Of a DNA stretch of 64,000 nucleotides, positions 62,569-64,000 are shown piece by piece (positions within the stretch are counted from its first letter, which is position 1; each line of letters starts with the position of its first letter). The DNA is taken from the NCBI GenBank assembly GCA_018881555.1, contig JACAXG010000050.1, forward strand, positions 3,720,001 through 3,784,000, given 5' to 3'. The DNA is from Amblyornis subalaris (lineage: Eukaryota > Chordata > Aves > Passeriformes > Ptilonorhynchidae). The notes below the pieces were generated by a model. That model was not told the DNA's origin, did no database searches, and worked only from the letters and a program-made list of their open reading frames with translations. The position numbers were made by a program, and so were the translations under genes.

Positions 62569-62653
62569 TATACCTATATAACCTGAATATACCTGTATAA
62601 CCTGAATATACCTTTATACCTATATAACCTGAATTAGCTTTTTATACCTATAT
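62569..62653 (+). repeat. 19-bp minisatellite (TATACCTATATAACCTGAA)
   Basis: Two adjacent 19-bp units (62,569-62,587 and 62,588-62,606, one difference) are followed by a partial unit, a further full unit at 62,615-62,633 and a last partial unit at 62,643-62,653. It sits at the 5' edge of the LTR-like element. Confidence 0.85.
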
Positions 62654-62679
62654 CATAACTTTCTATACAATATAATAGT

Positions 62680-63260
62680 CAGTATGTAATTAATTAGTTG
62701 CTTAGTACTTAAATAAGCAGAAACTCACCAGGTGGATAGTTTCAAGATAGACAAGTAAAGCTATAAATTAGTCAAGTACCCCTATACTAGAAAGCTACAG
62801 GACGTACTGATGAAAAACTGGCAGAGATAAAGCCAATTATCCATAAAAGTGAAAGAATTCAGACCGGTTGGATCCAGAAAGGACTATTTCACCATAACTG
62901 CGCATGCTGTGAAGACAAAGTTGAAAAGTTCAGATGCGAGGAAGACCTTGAGCCTTCATCAGNGAAGACCCCCAAGACCACCTAAATAGGGGAGGTGCAA
63001 GCGCAATGAAAAAGAACTATTTATAGCCATGCCATAAAAATATGTAAATTATTTCCAGCACGTATGTGATGATGTTGTAATGACATAATGATATTCAGCA
63101 GTACCTACTGTATAAATAAGCTACGACACATGACAAAGGTGGGTGAGTTAGGTGGAAATATCGCTCTCACCACCGGCGCTGTAATAAACAAACAGCTGCT
63201 CAATAGACAGCAGTCTATCAGGTTTTATCTTTGGCCTATCTTTTCGGGCATCACTCTCCT
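62680..63260 (+). mobile_element. LTR-like element, probably ERVL type (ends uncertain)
   Basis: On the plus strand a TATAAATA box (63,111-63,118) is followed 65 bp later by AATAAA (63,183-63,188) and a GC-poorer U5-like tail. This is the spacing of a retroviral LTR. Upstream there are ACTGCGCATGC and AAGACCCCCAAGACCACC-type motifs, which I associate with avian ERVL LTRs. I could not find a convincing TG..CA pair with a 5-bp target duplication, so both boundaries are estimates. No internal retroviral coding sequence is beside it, so a solo LTR is likely. It lies about 600 bp upstream of the SF3B5 start codon in the same orientation. Confidence 0.5.
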
Positions 63261-63479
63261 GTTTCCTGGCAGAGACTTTCTGATGTTGTTCCCTATGATC
63301 CTCTATCTGGGTGTTTTGTAGCCAGATTTGAGAGTGCATGCCCCTCGGATTCCAGGTGAATTGGACAGTATCAAAGTCGTGCCTTTGCTTTACAAATGAA
63401 CGGGAGGCTCGAGGCTTTAGACTGAGGCTGAGTTAAGCATCTGGCTCAGTCTGAGGCGCAGCCCTGCACCGGGCTCAGA

Positions 63480-63848
63480 ATACGAGATCCGGAGCCAGTC
63501 CTCAGCTCTCGAGCACGTGCTTTAAAAGAGCCCTGTGTTACGGACGCCGGCCCGGAGCTGTAACTACCGTTTGCCTTACTACGGATCAGCCAGCTGACGT
63601 GATCGGACTGGTACTAAACTATTGTATTACAATAGCAACATTTAATCACGCCGGGGCCCGCCCCNCCGGGCGGGGCGGCGAAGGGACTACAGCTCCCGGG
63701 AGGCCCTTCTCGGCGCGCTCCCGTCGGGCATCGCGGCAGGAAAAGCGGCGGGAAGCGCTGCCGCCCCCGCCGGAAAAGGCTCCCGGCGACCCGGCCCGTC
63801 CGCGCCGCCCGCCATTCCGCGCTCCGGCCGCCCGCCCGCAGCACCGCC
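63480..63848 (+). promoter_or_regulatory. SF3B5: SF3B5 CpG-island promoter and 5'UTR
   Basis: CpG density rises from about 63.48 kb and continues into the gene. A GC box (CGGGCGGGGCGG, about 63,667-63,678) and a ZNF143-type site precede the start codon; no TATA box is seen at the expected place. The start codon context is GCCATGA with G at -3. This is typical of housekeeping genes for spliceosome parts. The transcription start is not determined. Confidence 0.75.
63686..63703 (+). promoter_or_regulatory. SF3B5: ZNF143/SBS-type motif (ACTACAnnTCCC)
   Basis: ACTACAGCTCCCGGGAGG closely matches the known Staf/ZNF143 (and THAP11/HCFC1-associated) promoter motif ACTACAATTCCCAGCATGC. It lies about 145-163 bp upstream of the start codon, where such motifs are common in CpG promoters of housekeeping genes. 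Confidence 0.65.
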
Positions 63849-64000
63849 ATGACGGACCGCTACACCATCCACAGCCAGCTCGAGCACCTGCAGTCCAAGT
63901 ACATCGGCACGGGGCACGCCGACACCACCAAGTGGGAGTGGCTGGTGAACCAGCACCGCGACTCGTACTGCTCCTACATGGGCCACTTCGACCTGCTCAA
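63849..64000 (+). CDS. SF3B5: Splicing factor 3B subunit 5 (SF3b10), 5' part
   Basis: The first 50 codons of SF3B5 are present and open; the window edge cuts the gene. SF3B5 is a small (about 86 residues) nuclear protein of the SF3b complex of U2 snRNP. It binds the SF3B1 HEAT-repeat scaffold with SF3B3 and PHF5A and helps recognise the intron branch point. The protein starts MTDRYTIHSQLEHLQ and continues through KYIGTGHADTTKWEW, LVNQHRDSYCSYMGH and FDLL, essentially identical to the human protein as I recall it. This extreme conservation is usual for the family. The gene is intronless in mammals, and no splice donor interrupts the visible part. It is transcribed away from STX11. Confidence 0.97.
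   Translation, partial: MTDRYTIHSQLEHLQSKYIGTGHADTTKWEWLVNQHRDSYCSYMGHFDLL

Noticed and set aside
63614..63986. Minus-strand ORFs over the SF3B5 start
   Set aside because: They are shadows of the GC-rich SF3B5 promoter and coding sequence.
1..64000. A new multi-gene system, CRISPR array or operon
   Set aside because: The window is vertebrate nuclear DNA with two protein genes and one tRNA. No regularly spaced repeats with unique spacers, clustered unknown genes or bacterial signals are present.

Overview
The window looks like bird nuclear DNA, most likely from a songbird or related species. Three things support this. There are several CR1 retrotransposon 3' ends with the avian octamer tail (ATTCTGTG). 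There are compact endogenous-retrovirus LTRs. Two protein genes, STX11 (minus strand) and SF3B5 (plus strand, cut by the right edge), have clear vertebrate orthologues. From memory, the same neighbourhood occurs on human 6q24.2 in the order SF3B5, STX11, a tRNA-Leu(UAA) gene, then UTRN. Here it is inverted. UTRN would be expected beyond the left edge, and no UTRN exon was recognised. About 60 isolated single N bases are scattered through the window, which looks like masked ambiguous or heterozygous sites.

Layout. 1-9.6 kb is AT-rich non-coding DNA. 9,594-10,270 is a solo LTR with a perfect 6-bp target-site duplication. 10.3-23 kb is non-coding, with one old CR1 and a probable ancient SINE relic. 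23.2-24.1 kb is a strong CpG island containing an intact tRNA-Leu(UAA) gene with its Pol III terminator and a GGGCC-type pentamer array. 24.1-27.6 kb is non-coding. 27.65-29.07 kb is the inferred STX11 3'UTR, and 29,069-29,935 is the complete single-exon STX11 coding region. 29.94-43.04 kb is the STX11 5'UTR intron, with three CR1 fragments. 42.7-43.5 kb is a second CpG island with the predicted STX11 promoter and non-coding first exon.

43.5-62.5 kb is intergenic DNA with CR1s, short tandem repeats, an ancient SINE/LINE relic cluster, a diverged local duplication and a T/G strand-asymmetric tract. 62.7-63.3 kb is an LTR-like element of probable ERVL type. 63.5-64.0 kb is the third CpG island, holding the SF3B5 promoter with a ZNF143/SBS-type motif and the first 50 codons of SF3B5.

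STX11 and SF3B5 are divergently transcribed about 20 kb apart and have unrelated jobs: membrane fusion in immune cells and pre-mRNA splicing. There is no operon-like grouping. I found no sign of a new multi-gene system. The points most worth checking are the tRNA placement inside an orphan CpG island, the intact solo LTR, the retroviral LTR just upstream of SF3B5, and the pattern of N bases.
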